A DNA stretch of 64,000 nucleotides from Leptodactylus fallax (taxonomy: Eukaryota > Chordata > Amphibia > Anura > Leptodactylidae). Shown one piece after another: positions 1-12,016 of the stretch. A program made the position numbers and the translations under genes. Under the pieces are notes generated by a model, which was not told where the DNA came from, did not search any database, and saw only the letters and a list, made by a program, of their open reading frames with translations. Position 1 is the first letter of the stretch. The number at the start of each line of letters is the position of its first letter. The DNA lies in NCBI GenBank assembly GCA_947044405.1, contig CAMRHE010000012.1, forward strand, positions 11,052,001-11,116,000, written 5' to 3'.

Positions 1-626
1 ATAATTGCTCGTATCACTGCACCATATAAAGGGACCTTGAGGGTGGTGACACACAGTGTACCTGGATGTGGCTATACCTGTTTCCAGTCCCTGAGCTACC
101 AGTGCTTTAACTTCTGTGTAAGTAAAACACTGATTCATTTCAGCTGTATATCATTACAGGATGTACAGTAAGAGCAAAACCATATAGCCTGTGATGATAT
201 TAGTTATAGAAGTGAAACCCCAGTGGCCTGGGGACTGGAAGTGGCTATATTGGCATACAGGTGCATTGCGTGTCACCATCCTGCAACATGTACATATCTG
301 TCCGGTTATTGTTTCATCAGATCAGGGGAGACCAGGACCTCAAAGTAGCCCTGGAAAAACTATAAAAGTGTGTTTTGTGGGTAAGAAACCATTAGTCAAA
401 GTCACATTGGAGATTTAACAATGCAGCATTATCATTACTTCTATTAACATTATCAGCATAAGGCTGTATCCACATCTGAATTGGATACTCTCTTATGCAG
501 CTTTCACATCACAGTATTTTTATTAGTTTAACCTATGTGCTGGCAAATCTCCTGACAAATAGTGGCATCCATCCTCCATAGGTTTTAAAAAGTACATATA
601 CATATGGTGTATATGGTATGCATATG

Positions 627-628
<2 letters not shown>
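1..628. other. Unassigned sequence
   Basis: No gene, transposon end or known repeat was recognised. A 75-codon open frame at 191-418 (+) has no recognisable domain and is no longer than chance allows. The segment ends in AT-rich sequence leading into a microsatellite. Confidence 0.4.

Positions 629-697
<69 letters not shown>
629..697. repeat. Compound (TA)n(CA)n microsatellite
   Basis: A run of TA dinucleotides passes directly into a run of CA dinucleotides that abuts the outer end of a Tc1-like inverted repeat. That repeat itself begins with CACAC, and the other end of the same transposon is also followed by (TA)n. The tract probably grew from the TA target site and the transposon terminus. 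Confidence 0.9.
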
Positions 698-1624
<927 letters not shown>

Positions 1625-2200
1625 TATATATATATATATATTAATAATATTTTTATTAACAGTTTTCATATAACAGAGAAACAAAAAAATAGGTGCATGA
1701 AAGGAAATGCAATATAAAACATTTGCATCGTGGTACAGTACGTCATTATACAAGTGCAATAGCCTGTGCTATATCATCAGAGGCTAACTCAACCGGCGGT
1801 ACATTTAGCACTGAGTAGTAAATGGCACAAATAGAATGGTGAGGGGAGAGAAGAGGGAGGGGAAAGCAAGGAGAAAAAGAGAAAACAAAAAAAGAAGAGA
1901 AGAAGAAGGAGAAAAGAGGAGAAGAAAAGAAGGAAGGAAGGACGGGTTGGGAGTGGAAGGAGGGTGTTCGTAGTTAGTGAGGACTGGGGGGAGGTGAGTT
2001 GGGTGCTGGGGAAGAGGGAAGGGATGGGAGTAGAAGGAGGGGTGGGGAGACTAGACTCATAGTTTCAGGTTTCTCCACGGCGACCAAGTTTTGAGGAATT
2101 GGTCATGCGGTCTTGCCTTCCAGCTAGATAACTCCTCAAAATGAGAAATCTGCTTCACTTTTTCGATCCATTCATCTTTAGTAGGAGGAACTGGGCTCAG

Positions 2201-5200
2201 TCATCTATGAGGTATTAGGGAGTTGGCCGAAGACAACAGGAGGGAGACAAGGTTGGATCTTAAGGGATGATAGTGGTTGGATGGTAGTGAGAGCAAGATC
2301 ATGGTCTGTGGGATCTCAAATGTCAGAGAGGAGAGTTGCCTAATTACGGATTGGATATCCATCCAGAATTGACTAATACCCAGGCAGAACCACCATATGT
2401 GGGACAGAGATCCGCTCTGAGCCTTACATCTCCAACACATGTCAGAGTCCGACAAGTTCATTCTGTGGAGCCACTGAGGGGTGTGGTACCATCTGGTCAG
2501 CAACTTATAGTGTGTCTTCTGAAGGCGTACACATGGTGAGAAGCCGTGAGAGTTACGAAGTACCTGCCTGATTCGTTCGTCTGACAGAGTTATGTTCAGT
2601 TCGATTTCCCAAGACAAGAGAAAGGCAGGTTTGTAAATCTGAATCGGACTAACGAAAGTAGCAAGGACATATGATGTCTTAGATAAGAGTTTATTGCGTG
2701 CCAGAAGAGTGCGTTCAAAGAGATTTAGGTCGGTGCGTGTCTTGTTAGTTGCGATCCAGTCCCGAACATATTTAGTCAGGTGGTGTTTATGAAGAAAAGA
2801 CGGGTTTATCAGAAAGTAAGCAGTGCCACATGCTGGAGCAAGCTGTGCTCGATCTCCCTAACCAATCAGGTGGAATGACGATAGGGAGCAACGGAGAAGG
2901 AGAGGGTGCCAATTGTTCTTTCAAATCACGCCATGTTTCACAGGCGCCTAACAGGAGTTGGTCTATAGACTTAGAGTGGTGGCCTGGGGAACCATACAGC
3001 CACAGATCCGCCTGGGAATTAGGCCCAAAAGTGCAGTTGGATAAACTAGAGAGTAGTGAAGACGACCCAGGTGAGGTGAGTTTAATCCATCGTTTCAATT
3101 GAACAGCCTTGTAATAATCTGAGATATCCGGAAGGCCTATGCCCCCTGCCAACTTTTTCTTCATTAAGAGCTTGATGGAAAGCCGTGGTTGTTTGCCTCG
3201 CCAGAGAAAAGTGGAGAAGAGACTTCTAATTGATTTAAAGAAGAGCGGGGGTAGGCGTACAGGCAGCATGTGTAGTCGATACAGGATCGTGGGTAGTACG
3301 TAGATCTGCAATAAGTTCTGTCTACCAAACCAGGAAAACAGCAGTCCTTGATAGGACACTAACATGGTACAGATCTCTGTTAGTAGTGCTTGGAAATTTT
3401 CTGCATAGAGGTGAGATGGGTCCGCTGTCAATTGAACACCCAGATATTTAATTGACTTTGAGGTCCATTTGAAAGGTGTGGAGGAAGAGATTTTCTATGC
3501 CAGTTTGGGGGAAATTGTGATGTTTAGCACTTCTGATTTATCTAAGTTGGCCTTATAGCCCAAAACAGAACCATAATGTGTGAGAAGTTATACTATTGCA
3601 GGGAGCCCCTTTTCAGGGTTGGACACTAAAAATAGTACATCGTCAGCAAATGCAGCAGAGTGCAGAGTATGCAATCCTATTTTTAAACTGCAAATATCCT
3701 CGTGTGAGCAAACGGCCTGCAATAAAGACTCCAAAGCTAGGTTGAAAAGGGAAGATGAGAGGGGGCAACCCTGCCTAGTCCCAGTCGTAATATTGAAGCT
3801 GGGTGAGAATGTGTCATTAATCTTTAAACGGGCGCGAGGGGTGTCATAAAGAGTGAAAACTGCATTTATAAATGGAGGTGGGAATTTCAATTTTCTTAGT
3901 GTGACTTTCATAACCAGCCAGTCTACCCTATCAAACGCTTTTTCAGCGTCAATCCCCAAAAGGATTAAGTTTGAATGAGTTTTCCGAGCATGAGTAACGG
4001 CATGGAGCAGGCGATGGGAATTAGCTTTCCCTTCTCTACCTAGGACGAACCCTGCCTGATCCTGGTGTAGTAATGAGGGAAGAAGGTGTTTTATTCTAGT
4101 GGCCAGAATTTTCACCCATAATTTAAGATCAAGATTAAGAAGCAATATAGGCCTGTAACTACCACATGTTAGAGGGTCCTTCCCTTCTTTTGGAAGCAGT
4201 GTGATATGCGCTTCCTGAGCATGACGGGGAAGTAATTTCCCAGATAGTAGGGTATTACAAGAAAGAGAGAGATGTGGGAGGAGTTCTGATTGGAACACCC
4301 TATAGTATTGTAAAGGAAAATCATCTGGTCCCGGACTATTCCCCTTAGGGAAGCTATTTAGTACACCCTTTATTTCCTCCAGAGAGATCGGGGCCGTTAG
4401 CGCCGAGGCATCCTCATCAGACAGGGAGGGCATAGAGAGAGAGAGAGTCAAGAAATTCTTCCATCCTGGCAACTTTGCCTGTAGTAAATGCAGCGGAGTC
4501 TGCCGAGTTCAGATTGTATAATCTGGAGTAAAAAGAAAGAAAGGCTGAAGTGATATCTTGAGTGGATTTCTGAGTGCCACCAGACTGGTCTTTAATTGCA
4601 GAGATGAAGCACTTAGCTTTCCTTTTCCGAATCATAGAGGTCATAAGTTTTCCCCCCTTGTCTCCATGTGCATAAAGCCTGTGTTGGTAATGGAGAAATT
4701 GTTTAGCTCTTCGAGCATTAATTGAATCTCTCAGTTCACGCAGACTTTGGAGCTCACTTTGCAAGGGGAGTTGCTTACTCGTTTTCCTTATGCGTTCAAT
4801 GGCCGCTGTATCGGAGAGTAGTTTATTCCATTCCGCTTGAGAATCTTTTTTGACCTTTGAGGCAAGAGATATAAAGATCCCTCTAATCACGGATTTATGT
4901 GCCTCCCAAGTGATGGTAGGGCAGGTGGCAGTGTTGGCATTAACAGCAAAATACGATTTCAGATGTTGCCTAACAGTCTTGTCAAGATGAGGACGGTCCA
5001 ATAAAGCTTCATTAAATCTCCAGCTCCAATCCCTCTGGGGGAGCTGACGGAGAGTTAGTGACCCACCCCGGAGCGTGGTCAGATACAGAAATAGATTTGA
5101 TGCGGGATTTCAAGGAGAACTGAACCAGAGCCTTCGAGGCAAAGATGTAGTCCAGTCTCTAATAGGATTTCCGTGGGTTGGAGAAAAAGGAATAGTTTTA

Positions 5201-5763
5201 CACAGATGGGTTGTGCAGACGCCAGAGATCCACTAGCTGTAGGTCATGAAGTTCATGGAGGAGCCTGCCAAGCGCCCTCTGAGGGGTGGAAGAGGTGTCG
5301 GTGGAAGAGTCAAGGTTGGGGTTCAGAGTGAGGTTGAAATTTCCAGCAAGGATCAAAGGGCCTTCCGCAAAGAGCTCTAATCTGCGCAAGGCTTCGATAA
5401 GCCAAGCAACTTGACCTTGGTTAGGTGCGTAGAAATTAGCAAAAGTGTATTTGCAGGAGGCAGTGGAACCTTTGAGTACAAAATTCTGCCCTCTGAGTCT
5501 TCATAGCTTTGAGAACACTGGAAGGGTACTGAGTGATGAAAGACAATGGAAAAGCCCTTAGAGGACGTTGATGGATTCGTAGAATGGAAGCAGAGGGGGT
5601 AGGTGTTCGTAGGGAGATGGGTGATTTTCCCATATTTAAAATTAGTTTCTTGAAAAAATGCCACGTTGGTATGTAGCTTACAGAGTATGGTGAAGATTTG
5701 AGATATTTTATTCGGAGAGTTGAGCCCATGGGCATTAAAGGAGGTGAAGACCAGTGTGGACAT
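2201..5763 (-). pseudogene. L1-A ORF2 (endonuclease-reverse transcriptase), frameshifted
   Basis: ORF2 of an L1-clade LINE nicks target DNA and reverse-transcribes the element RNA in the nucleus. The fragments on the - strand are in order: an apurinic-type endonuclease start (5763-5377, with FTSFNAHGLNSPNK and FFQETN), then 5389-5198; a linker (5001-4417); the reverse transcriptase (4472-3588) with NSPGPDDFP, DAEKAFDRVDW, GTRQGCPLS and the active-site FADDVLF; and the C-terminal region (3431-2787 and 2617-2201), including a late Cys-rich motif (CWRCKAQSG). At least five frame changes or stops separate the pieces, so no functional protein is made. L1-B at 23561-19912 is a better-preserved relative. 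Confidence 0.85.
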
Positions 5764-8127
5764 GATAAACAGATGCAGTATGAGTCTAGCGGTTACAGGC
5801 GGTGGGGGGGGGGTTAGTCAGGAGGGGAAGGAAAAAAAGTTGGGGAGTGCATGAGAAAGGAGAGGTCTAGAAGAAGAAGAAGGAAAAAGAGAACAGAACA
5901 GGAGAAGGAGAAGACTGAGAGTAGGGATAAGAATGAGAAGGAAGTGCCTGATAAGAAATCAAGCAGTTAGCGGCAACGCCTGACAGCCGCCAACCAATCA
6001 AGCCGCTGTCTGTCAAATGAAAGAAACTGGGGAAACGGAGTTAGTCCCGATCGCTACAGCCAGTAACCAAAACCTACATAGTTAGGAACAATGTGGTGGG
6101 ACAAATGGGCATAGGAAGGTGTTGGAGATGTGAATGTCCAAGGACAAAGGCACAGGAAGGGAGAGAAGGAGAAGGAGTGGGGGCGTGGCGAGACCAGCCA
6201 TAGTTCAACAATATCACAATATAAGGAACAAAAAATTAAAGTACTACCATTGTAAGAAAAAAGTAAAGTAATATAACCAAAGCGAGCCAGAAGGTGGCAC
6301 GAAGCCCAGCACCTGAACCAACGCTACCCCCGTCCCAGTGCAAGCCCCGCACCGTCCAGGGCAGGATAGCCACCCGAGACCACGGGACATAATTACTCAC
6401 ACATTTATCCGAACCCTGATAAGGAGATAAGCGAGTCTAAGTCGGATAAAAGGGTTCAAATGTGGGGAGAAAGAGGGGGGTATGGAGGACGGGAAGAGAC
6501 CAGCCATTGTTTAACAATATCACAATATAAGGAACAAAAATGAACATACTACCATTGTAAAAAAAAAAAAAAAGTACAGTAGAGTAATATAATATAACCA
6601 AAGCGAGCCAGAAAGCAGCGTAAAGCCCAGCAACGGAACCGAAACTACCTCCGACCCAGTGCAAGCTACCTGAGACCACGGGACCCAAGAGTAACCACCA
6701 ATAAACATCCATAAGCAATGAGCACATGCCCACCAGGAATCCCGAAGTTCCGGGCGGGACCCCACCCGGGCGGGACCCCACCCCAAGGATACATATAGGA
6801 GCAATAGGAAAAGAAGCTTGCATGTGATGCAGATACAAAATATCAGGTAAGGTAATAGAAAATACAGGGTAACACCATTTATACTGACATCTGTAAGGAT
6901 TGGAGAAAATAGAAATCACAATTACTCACACATTTATCCTAACCCTGATAAGGAGTTGAGCGAGTCCAAGTCGGTTGGAGGGGGAGGGAAAAAGGGGAAA
7001 AAGGGGAGAGGGGGGGGGGAAACCTGCAGGAGCAAATGATCCTTCCGCACAAAAACACAGCAGTTAATTGTGAACTGGTGTGCTGGCTAAACATGCCGTT
7101 GCGGACCCAGGGGAAGAAAAAGTAGGAGGCTCCTACAGCCACCACGCAACAATGGCGCAGTCGGCAGACCCCGGAGCCCCGGGCGGCAGTCCACCATGAC
7201 ATGGTCCAGGGGGAGGAAGGGGTGGGAAACCTGCAGGAGTAAACGATCCTTCCGCACAAAAACACAGCAGTTAATTGTGAACCGGCGTACTGGCTAAACA
7301 ACATGCCTTCTGAGACCCAGGGGAAGAAAAAGTAGGAGGCTCCTACAGCCACCACACAACAATGGCGCAGTTGGCAGACCCCAGAGCCCCGAGCGGCAGT
7401 CCACCACGACACGGTCCAATATTAAGAAACACAATAAGACAATACAATAAGATCTATCTCAACTGAGTGCCAGCGGGTCCTCAATCCTCTCTGCCATATG
7501 GCCACAGGTTAGATAAACATTGAAAAACTTAGATATACTAAATGTAAAGGATGCAAACTGGAACAAGGTCCATAGCTTGGACAGTAAGGGACCGCTGACA
7601 ACACGGTAACAGGCAGCGCTAGTGTGATGCTTTCCATTCGACAAAAAGATACTGATGTAGTCTCTTTCTTCTTTGGTGGATCTTACATACAATAGCAGAG
7701 GGAATTAAGTAGTACAAGTGGCAATGTGGGAAATGGATAGAAGGGCAGGATGGAGGTCGGGGGGGGGGGGGAGATGGAGGTGGGAGGAAAAGAGAACACA
7801 GCCCCGAGTGGAAGTACCTTCATCCAGTCATGCCCAGCAGCTGAGCGTTGCCTCGCCTGGGTTAGGATATCTTTGAGACACGATCCTTGACAAGCACACT
7901 TACAGCAAATCCAACAGGACAGCGCTACGGTGGGAGAAAAAATTAAGTGAAGGAAGGGTGTGCCAGTTGCGATACTGTAGAGTGTCACAGATGCAACTAC
8001 AACCGGTAGGGGAGAAAGCGATGCGGTATATAAGAACCACTGTACCGCAGTAGCTACATCGGGATGAGCTGGTTAGCTGGAATCCTGTAGGTGCTGTCTC
8101 AGCGAGGACTTCCTTGCTCTCGGGGAT
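5764..8127 (-). repeat. Long L1-A inter-ORF spacer with two tandem modules
   Basis: The stretch between ORF1 and ORF2 is about 2.36 kb; in L1-B it is about 0.57 kb. It holds two direct repeats. Module A (about 6190-6446, and 6498-6975 with an extra internal segment) begins GACCAGCCAT and ends near AAGTCGG. Module B (about 7018-7206 and 7227-7418, period about 208 bp) begins GAAACCTGCAGGAG and ends CGGTCCA or TGGTCCA. A 157-codon open frame across module B (7412-6939) simply repeats itself and is not regarded as a gene. The modules could be promoter-like repeats or local duplications. Confidence 0.7.
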
Positions 8128-8836
8128 TTAAGTCTTTGAGTCGGGCCTCTCTGGTTCAAGTTGGGCAGTGACATCCAAGAGTGTATATCTACTAAAAGGG
8201 AGAGCCACGAAGGGATATTGATTGGAGATATCACTAATTGAGACCATGCAGCAGAGAAATCCTCCAGGGAGCATATCACGATCCTGTGGCCTTGTTTTAG
8301 GACAGACAGCCCAAACGGAAAAAGCCAAGCGTGCTGCAAACCTTTTTCCCGAAAAGGCCTCTAGAAGCGGGTGGAGGGCTTTGCGTTTCGCTAAAATAGA
8401 GGGTGCAAGGTCCTGGTACACTTGGACTTCCGACCGCTTGTAGCAGGGCAGGGGCGTTTCTCTCTGGCAGCAATCAGGACTGCTTGTGTGTCCACTGATG
8501 ATAGTAGGCTGCATATAATATCCCTCATTAGATGAAGGCTTAGGCCGTGACGCTCTGTGTACCCTCTCTATCTGTATGGAGGCTGCTCTGTCCAGACCTA
8601 GAAGTGTGACAAAAATGGCCGACAGCACCACTTTCAGGTCTTCCGGGGCATAGGATTCAGGTAGACCTTTGAGACGAAGATTTCTTCTTCTATTTCTATT
8701 TTCAAGGTCCTCGAGCAGCTCATAGGTGTTATTGAAATGGGCATGATGCGAGGTGAGGTGCTGCACCACAGAGGATGAGTGAAGGGTGAGGGCAGAACAG
8801 GCTGACTCCAGAGAGTCCACACGGTTCCCCAAACCC
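8128..8836 (-). pseudogene. L1-A ORF1 fragment (RNA-binding protein)
   Basis: ORF1 of L1 elements coats the element RNA. Visible in order are part of a coiled-coil region (NRVDSLESACSAL), the hallmark LEDLENRNRRRNLRLKGLPE that starts the RNA-recognition domain, and a C-terminal domain with VYQDLAPSILAKRKALHPLL. The same blocks occur in the intact ORF1 of L1-B. The N-terminal third is missing because the element ends at 8836. The middle (after SSNEGYY) does not match the L1-B protein and is probably frame-shifted, so the copy is non-functional. Confidence 0.75.
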
Positions 8837-8837
8837 C

Positions 8838-9211
8838 ATTAAATGGCTGTCCACCAGCATTCACTATCCAACCTGACGGAACTGGAGAGGATCTGCAAGG
8901 AAGAATGGCAGAGGATCCCCAAAAACTTGTTGCATGATTCCCAAGAAGGCTCATGGCTGTACTAGCTCAAAAGGGTTCTTCTACTCAATACTGAGCAAAG
9001 GGTCTGAATACTTATGACCATGTGATATTTCAGTTTTTCTTTTATAATAAATTTGCAAAAATATCTACATTTCTGTTTTTTTTCTGTCAAGATGGGGTGC
9101 TGAGTGTACATTAATGAGAAATAAAATGAACTTTTTTGCTTTTAGCAAATGGCTGCAATGAAACAAAGAGTGAAAAATTTAAAGGGGTCTGAATACTTTC
9201 CGTACCCACTG
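8838..9211 (+). mobile_element. Tc1-like transposon 3' end (Tc1-B fragment)
   Basis: The + strand reads the C-terminal end of a Tc1 transposase (SNLTELERICKEEWQRIPKN, then degenerate) followed by a 3' untranslated part. It closes with an inverted repeat complementary to CAGTGGGTACGGAAAGTATT and a flanking TA at 9212-9213. Only the 3' third is present; the 5' part is missing, cut at the L1-A junction. Its TA-flanked right end lies against another Tc1 (9214 onward), consistent with insertion into that element. Confidence 0.8.
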
Positions 9212-9217
9212 TATGTT

Positions 9218-11039
9218 TGAAGTTTAGTCTTTAACAAGTAAAATGCAGGCTCAATTGGGTTGAGATCAGGTGACTTACTTGGCCATTCAGGAATATTCCA
9301 CTTCTTTGCTTTAATAAACCCCTGGGTTGCTTTGGCTTTATGTTTTGGGTCATTGTCCATCTGTATTATGAAACGCCGACCAATCAGTTTGGCTGGATTT
9401 GAGCACACAGTATGTCTCTGAATACCTCAGAATTCATCCGGATGCTTCTGTCCTGTGTCACATCATCCATAAACACTAGTGACCTAGTGCCACTGGCAGC
9501 CATGCATGCCCAAGCCATCACACTGCCTCCACTGTATTTTAACCACTTCAGTACCGGGCCAATTTTTGGCCCAGGACCAGACACATTTTCGGGTTTTTTT
9601 GTATGTGCGGTTTTGAGGGCTGTAACATTTTTATCATTTGGGTTATTCAACTAATTTCTGTGTCTTTTTTCGGTGACAAACAGGGCTTTATTTTCATGTT
9701 GTTTTTATTTTTGCATATGTTTTAATTTTTTTTTTATATCCGGGAAAATGTAAACAAAAGAGGAGGGAAAACATGTCTGTTTTTCACTTTTCATTTTTTT
9801 TTTTTATTTAATAACACAAAGTGCTACTAAAAAAACTTTATAAAATAGTTTTTCCTCTCTGTTACGGTAATTTTTACTATGTATGGGGTTGTTGGGGGTG
9901 GGGCTATAACCTGTAATAAGGGCATTTTATTGGCGTATTATTATTTTTTTAAAATTATTTTATTTACCTTTTTTTTTACTTTTCTATTCATTTTTATTTA
10001 TTTTTTTTACATTGTGTCCCCATAAGGTCATAATAGACCTTTGGGGACATCTGATCACTGTTTTTTTTTTGGTGGGGAGGCTGATTTCCCCTGTAACTGT
10101 AGCCTCCTACACGTTACTTGCACATAACTATAAAGCTGATCTGAAAGCTGATCTGGGTCCTGTAGGACCCAGCAGCTCTTGCAGACGCTGCACCCGGAGG
10201 ATCACATGACCGCCAGGTCAGAGGGCAGCCGCAAGATGGCGGTGCCCATAGTGCTGTATACAGCGCTCATGGAGCGCTGTATACACAGCGATCGGGAAGG
10301 CAGGGAAGGTAATAAACCTTCCCTGTCTTCTCTCTGGGAGCTCTGGCTGAAGTTACAGCCGGCTCCCAGTTTCAGTAGCTGCAAGATTTTGTGCAGCTAC
10401 TGAGTACTGCTTGGACGTACTGGTACATCCTTGCAGAACTAGACAACCACCAATTGGACGTATATAGTCTATGGGCGGTACGGAAGTTGTTAAAGATGAT
10501 GTGGTATGCTTTGGATCATGAGCTGTACAACGCCTTCAACATACTTTTATCTTTCCATCATTCTGGTAGAGGTGGTTTCATCTGTTCAAAGAATGTTCTT
10601 CCAGAACTGTGCTGGCTTTTTTTAGATGTTTTTTTTAGCAAAGCCCAATCTAGCCTTCTTATTCTTGAGGCTCATGAGTGTCTTGCACCATGCAGTGAAC
10701 CCTCTGTATTTACTTTCATGCAGTCTTCTTTTTATGGTAGATTTGGATATTGATACACCTACATCCTAGAGAGTGTTGTTCACTTGGTTCGCTGTTGTGA
10801 AGGAGTTTCTCTTCACCATGGAAATCATTCTGCGATCATTCGCCACGGTTGTCTTCAGTGGGCGTCCAGGTTGTTTTGCATTGAGGAGTTCACCAGTACT
10901 TTCTTTCTTTCTCAGGATGTACCAAACTGTAGATTTTGCCACTCCTAATATTGTAGCAATTTCTCGGATGGGTTTTTTTCTGCTTTCGCAGCTTAAGGAT
11001 GGCTTGTTTCACCTGCATAGAGAACTGCTTTGACCGCAT
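9218..11039 (-). pseudogene. Tc1-C transposase, interrupted and decayed
   Basis: Reading leftward from an ATG at 11039, the protein begins MRSKQFSMQVKQAILKLRKQ, the first helix-turn-helix of a Tc1-type DNA-binding domain. A central part in other frames follows (10900-10494), then the MITE. The catalytic part resumes with GGSVMAWACMAASG (9560-9500), QMDNDPKHKAKATQG and [17 protein letters not shown], ending near 9218. The catalytic Asp of MDND and the Glu of NPIE are visible. Several frame changes, the MITE insertion and loss of the C-terminus make it a pseudogene. Confidence 0.75.
9543..10489. mobile_element. TTAA-flanked MITE (piggyBac-like), copy 1
   Basis: The element starts CCACTTCAGTACCGGGCC and ends with the complement of CAACTTCCGTACCGCCC. 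TTAA at 9539-9542 and 10490-10493 forms an exact target duplication. Joining the flanks restores a continuous Tc1 transposase sequence, so this insertion is younger than Tc1-C. A perfect internal palindrome (GCTGTATACAGCGCTC and its complement) lies at about 10252-10288. There is no coding capacity. TTAA targeting is typical of piggyBac-type mobilisation; the exact family is inferred. Confidence 0.8.
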
Positions 11040-11392
11040 GTTTTCTTCACAGCAAAATCTTCCAAATGCAAGCACCACAGCTCAAATCCACTCCAGGCCT
11101 TTTATCTTTTTAATTGAGAATGACATAACAAAGGAACTGCCCACACCTGCCCATGAAACAGCCTTTGAATCAATTGTCCAATTACTTTTGGACTCTTTAA
11201 AAACAGGGTGGCACATGTTAAGGAGCTGAAACTCTTCATCCAATTTTAATGTGAATACCCTCAAATGAAAGCTGAAAGTCTGGACTTTATGTCCATGTCC
11301 ATTATATAATTATAACTTGAATATGTTTCAGTAAACAGGTAAAAAAAAACAAAATTTGTGTCAGTGTCCAAATATATATGGACCTAACTGTA

Positions 11393-11716
11393 ATGGCAGG
11401 GACTTTAAAGTGATTTTTCAGGCAGAAAGTCACAGAATTTTTAATTAAAGTGCATTACATTTAAATGAGACCAAGTTGTTTAAAAGTTAGTGACTATTTA
11501 AATACTGCGCCGACAGCATATCTGCACGGTTTTGGCTGCAATTCAAGAACATAGCCCTAGATCTCAAATAAAAACAGACTCCAGACCACACCCCACTATA
11601 GATAAAATTACAAATCCTATACACCCAAACAAGGTAAAGATCCTACACCCTAAAATAAATTTAAACTCCAAAATAAACTTACATACGGACCCCATACCAA
11701 GTATGAATAGAGAGGA
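11393..11716. other. Unassigned sequence
   Basis: AT-rich spacer between the Tc1-C terminus and a minisatellite. No gene or repeat end was recognised; a 62-codon open frame here is low-complexity (Ile, Asn, Lys, Pro) and is not supported. Confidence 0.4.
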
Positions 11717-12016
11717 GTGAAGTGGTACTGTGCACCATCCGTATATGAGGAATAAAAGCAGATACAGAGGCTTACATCTGGCATACAGGACAAGAGAAGA
11801 GGCAATGTGTACTGTCCATAGATACAGAATAAGACCAGATATTGAGAACTACACTCAGCATACAGGACAAGAGAAGTCGTACTGTGTAGTGTCTATACGG
11901 GGCAATGGAAATGGAAGAGGTATTGTGCATTGCCTATACAGTGACATGGAAATAGAAGTGGTACTGTGCTGTGTCTACACAGTAGGGCAATGGAAATAGA
12001 AGCAGTACTGTGCAGT
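11717..12016. repeat. Degenerate minisatellite, about six units
   Basis: Six degenerate units share a core like GAAGTGGTACTGTGCAGTGTC followed by TATACAG and GGCAATGGAAATA. Spacing is about 42-80 bp, and the last three units are the most regular (about 42-44 bp). Confidence 0.7.

Larger units (their letters stand above)
1641..8836 (-). mobile_element. L1-clade LINE, decayed, 5'-truncated (L1-A)
   Basis: On the - strand an ORF1 fragment (8836-8128), a 2.4 kb spacer, a broken ORF2 (5763-2201) and a 3' UTR (about 2200-1641) follow one another in LINE order. The 3' UTR is pyrimidine-rich on the sense strand (purine-rich on + at 1840-1995) and ends in an AT-rich tail that merges with (TA)n, where Tc1-A is inserted. 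The 5' end stops inside ORF1 at the junction with a Tc1 fragment (8838), so it is 5'-truncated or was broken there. Many frameshifts show it is old. Confidence 0.85.
9214..11390 (-). mobile_element. Tc1-like transposon split by a TTAA MITE (Tc1-C)
   Basis: The right terminus reads TTTGGACACTGAC-like sequence inward from CAGTTAGGTCC on the - strand and is flanked by TA at 11391-11392. Transposase remnants run leftward to about 9218 and are interrupted at a TTAA by a 947-bp MITE (9543-10489). The left end, with the C-terminus of the transposase and its inverted repeat, is missing beyond 9214, where Tc1-B ends. Confidence 0.8.

Noticed and set aside
60..125. Possible small Cys-rich exon followed by GTAAGT
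   Set aside because: A donor-like GTAAGT follows a short open stretch, but there is no acceptor, no homology I recognise and the length is within chance.
6939..7412. 157-codon open frame on the - strand
   Set aside because: It is two copies of the L1-A tandem module read through; the repeat structure explains the open frame and no known domain is present.
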